A DNA stretch of 64,000 nt from Cryomorphaceae bacterium (lineage in GTDB: Bacteria; Bacteroidota; Bacteroidia; Flavobacteriales_D; Crocinitomicaceae). The stretch is taken from NCBI GenBank assembly GCA_027485415.1, contig JAIXRC010000133.1, forward strand, positions 25,613-89,612, given 5' to 3'. Positions 61,050-64,000 of this stretch are shown piece by piece. The notes under the pieces are model-generated. The model searched no databases and was not told the DNA's origin. It worked only from the letters and a program-made list of their open reading frames with translations. Position numbers and translations under genes: made by a program. Position 1 is the stretch's first letter; every line of letters begins with the position of its first letter.

Positions 61050-64000
61050 ATGCGTTTCAGTTTACGTTTTCTAACCTTTGTTATTATACTTTGGTCGTTC
61101 AATTCTGTGCGTGCTCAGGCTTATTGCAACAATCCTCTTGGTACGATTACTCCGAACATGGGATGGCAATACTTTTATCATACATGTAGGGGATATGTTA
61201 CTTTCCAAGCGCAGGCCGGATGTACTTACCAATTCACCTATTGCTCATCGTATGCCCCTAGCGCCTCCTATAACGGGGATCCATATTTAACCATTTCAAC
61301 CCAGCCTACCTCGGGTAACCTTACCCAAAACGACGATTTTTGCGGTTTAGGATCTTACTTAAATTGGACGGCTCCTTCGACAGGAACCTTTTATTTGAAC
61401 TTAGGAAACTGCTGTTCCTCGGGATGCGGATGTGGATTAAACCGTAACTTAGGCTATCGTTCCACGAATTGTGCTGGAGGCGTTCTGCCTCCAACAAGTA
61501 TAACGGCTAGTTCCGCATCCATTTGCGCGGGTCAATCCGTAACCCTTACCGCGAACGGCACCATGGGAACCCAAAACTGGTACACTGGAGCATGCGGAGG
61601 AACGTTTATCGGCTCTGGAGCAAGCATCACGGTGACTCCTGCTTCCACCACCACCTATTTTGTAAACAACAACAGCAATGGGCAAGCTAGCCCTTCATGC
61701 GCTTCGTTGACAATAACGGTAAATCCCTCGCCACCAGCGCCAGCCGTGAACGGGAACCTCGTGCTTTGTGGCTCAGGCAGCACCGTGTTGACGGCCAGCG
61801 GAGGACTAAGCAATTATAACTGGTATTCCAATGCAGCCGGGTCCGTTTTGGTGGGGACAGGAGCAAGTTTCACGACGCCGATTTTGAACACTACCACGAC
61901 CTATTATGTTAACACTCAACAGGGGGGAAACGTGGGCGTGGGCTCTCAAACGTTTAATTTTACAGGAGCGCCTCAAACTTTCACAGCACCGGTTACAGGC
62001 ACGTATACCTTCGATGTTTATGGTGCAAGAGGAGGGAACGTTACAAGTTATTACCCTACCAACGGAGGTCTTGGTGGCCGCGCTCAAGGTTCAATGACGT
62101 TAACCGCAGGACAAGTAATCAATGTGTATGTTGGAGGACAGGGTCAAGACCGTTTGGGCAACCATCCTTACGGCAATTGCGCATTCGTGCCCGGAGGTTG
62201 GAATGGAGGAGGGGCTAATAGGAGCGCAGGAAACGGCACCCCAGGGGGAGGAGGGTCCGATATTCGCGTGGGCGGCAATGCTTTAGCGAACAGAGTAATC
62301 GTTGCTGGAGGCGGAGGCGGGTGTGGATGGTCTTATGCTGCGGGAGGACATGGAGGGGGGCTTACAGGAAACAACGGAACCAATAGTCCAAATTCAGGAG
62401 GAACACAGGTTTCAGGGGGCGCAATAGCTAATAATGGCGGTCCATGTGGCGTAACAGCGGGAACGCTGGGTCAAGGAGGAGACGGTTCTGGGTGGTCTGC
62501 CGGTGGCGGTGGCGGCGGTGGCGGTTATTATGGCGGCGGCGGTGGCGGATACAACAACGGCGGCGGCGGCGGGTCTTCCTACATCGGCGGAGTTAACGGT
62601 GGTTCCACGACTCCTGGAGTTCAAAACGGCAATGGTCAAATTATTATATCTTGGAACGCTCAAGGGTGCCCATCTCCTTTAACCCCCGTAACTGTAACGA
62701 TTAACCCACAAGCGGTTGTCACTGCAACGGGAGCAACAATTTGTGCGGGACAAACGGCAAATTTAACAGCAACATCGTCCATACCCGGTGGAACATTTAC
62801 GTGGAATCCCGGAAACCTGGTTGGGGCATCGGTTTCCGTAACCCCCAATGCTACAACGCAATACACCGTTTCCTATTCGGCTGCGGGATGTCCTTCGGTT
62901 ACAGCAACGGCAACGGTTACAGTCAACGCCTTACCGGCAGCACCAACGGCGAACAGTGTTACTTTGTGTGGGCCGGGAAGCACTACCTTAACCGCAACGG
63001 GCGGGCAAAACAACAATTATATTTGGTTTGCAAATGCGAATGGAACCGGACAGCTTTCAACTAGTGCAAGTTATACAACGCCAAACCTTCAAAATACAAC
63101 AACATATTATGTTCAAACGGCTACTGCACAGGGAGGTTCGCAGAATTTTCCCTTCACCGGCGGTGTACAAAACTTTACAGCACCTATTTCAGGGGTATAC
63201 ACTATTGAGGCTTGGGGAGCAAAAGGTGGCGACGACGGAAACATTGGAGCCAACGGTGGATACGCAACAGGAACGGTTGCCTTAACAGCCGGCCAAACCT
63301 TGGCAGTTTACACGGGGGGTATGGGTGCCTCATGTGCTGTTGGAGGCGGAGGCGGTTGGAATGGCGGCGGTAATGCTGGTCCGCAAGGTTGTTCTGGCGG
63401 AGGTGGTGGAGCCTCGGATGTTCGGCTTGGTGGAGTAGCTCTTGGAAACAGAATTATTGTAGCCGGAGGCGGTGGAGGAGCAGGGTGCTGCGGCGCTCAA
63501 GCAGGTGCCGGCGGCGGCTTAAACGGAAACAACGGTAGTGCGAATGGAGGAACTCAAGCGGCAGGAGGAGCGGGTAATGCTGCCGGGGCTCTTGGTCAGG
63601 GTGGCAATAAGAATGGAGACGGCGGCGGCGGCGGTGGCGGTTATTATGGAGGAGGAGCTGCTTTCAATGACGATGGCGGTGGTGGAGGTTCTTCTTTCGT
63701 TGGAGGAGTATTAGCCGGGAATACTATTGCCGGCAACGCTTCAATGCCTAATCCAAATGGAGGAAATATGACAGGTAATGCAGGAAACGGTTACGTAAGA
63801 ATTACCTGGTCCGGCGTTAGTTGCGCTTCCGCCCTAACCCCTGTAACGGTAACGATCAACCCCGTACCGGTTATTTCCGTAAACAGCGCAACCGTTTGTG
63901 CTGGTCAGGCAGCGACCTTAACAGCGACGTCCACGGTTCCAGGAGGAACCTTTACATGGTCTCCAGGCGGTCAAACAGGCAGCACGATTACCGTTACGCC
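61050..64000 (+). CDS. Large secreted multidomain protein, partial (Ig-like/CHU_C-associated-like and glycine-rich domains)
   Basis: Frame open from ATG 61050 (MRFSLRFLTFVIILWSFNSVRAQAYC) to window end; repeated ICAGQ..LTA Ig-like domains and two GGGGSDIRVGG/ RVIVAGGGGG glycine-rich modules. Absent from ORF track because it is open at the edge. Confidence 0.92.
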   Translation, partial: MRFSLRFLTFVIILWSFNSVRAQAYCNNPLGTITPNMGWQYFYHTCRGYVTFQAQAGCTYQFTYCSSYAPSASYNGDPYLTISTQPTSGNLTQNDDFCGLGSYLNWTAPSTGTFYLNLGNCCSSGCGCGLNRNLGYRSTNCAGGVLPPTSITASSASICAGQSVTLTANGTMGTQNWYTGACGGTFIGSGASITVTPASTTTYFVNNNSNGQASPSCASLTITVNPSPPAPAVNGNLVLCGSGSTVLTASGGLSNYNWYSNAAGSVLVGTGASFTTPILNTTTTYYVNTQQGGNVGVGSQTFNFTGAPQTFTAPVTGTYTFDVYGARGGNVTSYYPTNGGLGGRAQGSMTLTAGQVINVYVGGQGQDRLGNHPYGNCAFVPGGWNGGGANRSAGNGTPGGGGSDIRVGGNALANRVIVAGGGGGCGWSYAAGGHGGGLTGNNGTNSPNSGGTQVSGGAIANNGGPCGVTAGTLGQGGDGSGWSAGGGGGGGGYYGGGGGGYNNGGGGGSSYIGGVNGGSTTPGVQNGNGQIIISWNAQGCPSPLTPVTVTINPQAVVTATGATICAGQTANLTATSSIPGGTFTWNPGNLVGASVSVTPNATTQYTVSYSAAGCPSVTATATVTVNALPAAPTANSVTLCGPGSTTLTATGGQNNNYIWFANANGTGQLSTSASYTTPNLQNTTTYYVQTATAQGGSQNFPFTGGVQNFTAPISGVYTIEAWGAKGGDDGNIGANGGYATGTVALTAGQTLAVYTGGMGASCAVGGGGGWNGGGNAGPQGCSGGGGGASDVRLGGVALGNRIIVAGGGGGAGCCGAQAGAGGGLNGNNGSANGGTQAAGGAGNAAGALGQGGNKNGDGGGGGGGYYGGGAAFNDDGGGGGSSFVGGVLAGNTIAGNASMPNPNGGNMTGNAGNGYVRITWSGVSCASALTPVTVTINPVPVISVNSATVCAGQAATLTATSTVPGGTFTWSPGGQTGSTITVT

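Noticed and set aside
62500-62575. GGCGGCGGTGG runs as a possible nucleotide-level regulatory repeat
   Set aside because: Explained by poly-glycine codons in the secreted protein.
61449-62866. Minus-strand ORFs (78, 93, 83, 68 aa) in the glycine-rich region
   Set aside because: Antisense of GGN-rich codons gives Ala/Thr/Pro-rich artefacts; the + strand frame is the real gene.
1-64000. CRISPR array, rRNA operon, IS element or prophage
   Set aside because: No regularly spaced repeats, rRNA, transposase or phage structural genes were seen.

Overview
This 64-kb chromosomal window comes from a Bacteroidota genome, probably Flavobacteriales/Crocinitomicaceae-like judging from gene content, TAnnTTTG promoter elements and DUF4270/secreted-protein styles. 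Most of it is dense housekeeping sequence: asnS-rpoN, glmS, a DUF4270 lipoprotein, a GT5-like protein, panC-panD-rfaE2, a hemL/carotenoid operon, kynU, purN, acpP-fabF-rnc, sdhCAB, ispD, cysS, pepP, kup, ansA, galE, ppk1, ileS, mgtE, lysS, recX, rng, HU, mutY, pepA, pdxA, yceD-rpmF-plsX-fabH-accB-accC. There is one tRNA-Ser(GGA). The only clearly accessory segment is about 29.65-33.4 kb. It holds a secreted MORN/YwqK-repeat protein with a cysteine-rich tail, a small secreted cysteine protein, a divergent XRE regulator with a 10-bp operator-like direct repeat around its -7 element, a mobile mystery protein A/B (XRE + Fic) cassette with three operator-like repeats at its promoter, and a perfect 36-bp palindrome next to the tRNA. 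Two genes missing from the supplied ORF track were read directly. One is a 30-aa extremely basic protein at the head of the rng-recX operon (52335-52427, minus strand). The other is a large secreted protein running off the right edge (61050-64000) with tandem glycine-rich modules resembling the ALK/LTK-type glycine-rich domain. A secreted protein also runs off the left edge (1-1095, minus strand). No CRISPR array, IS element, integrase or prophage was seen. All family assignments are from reading the translations; no database search was run.
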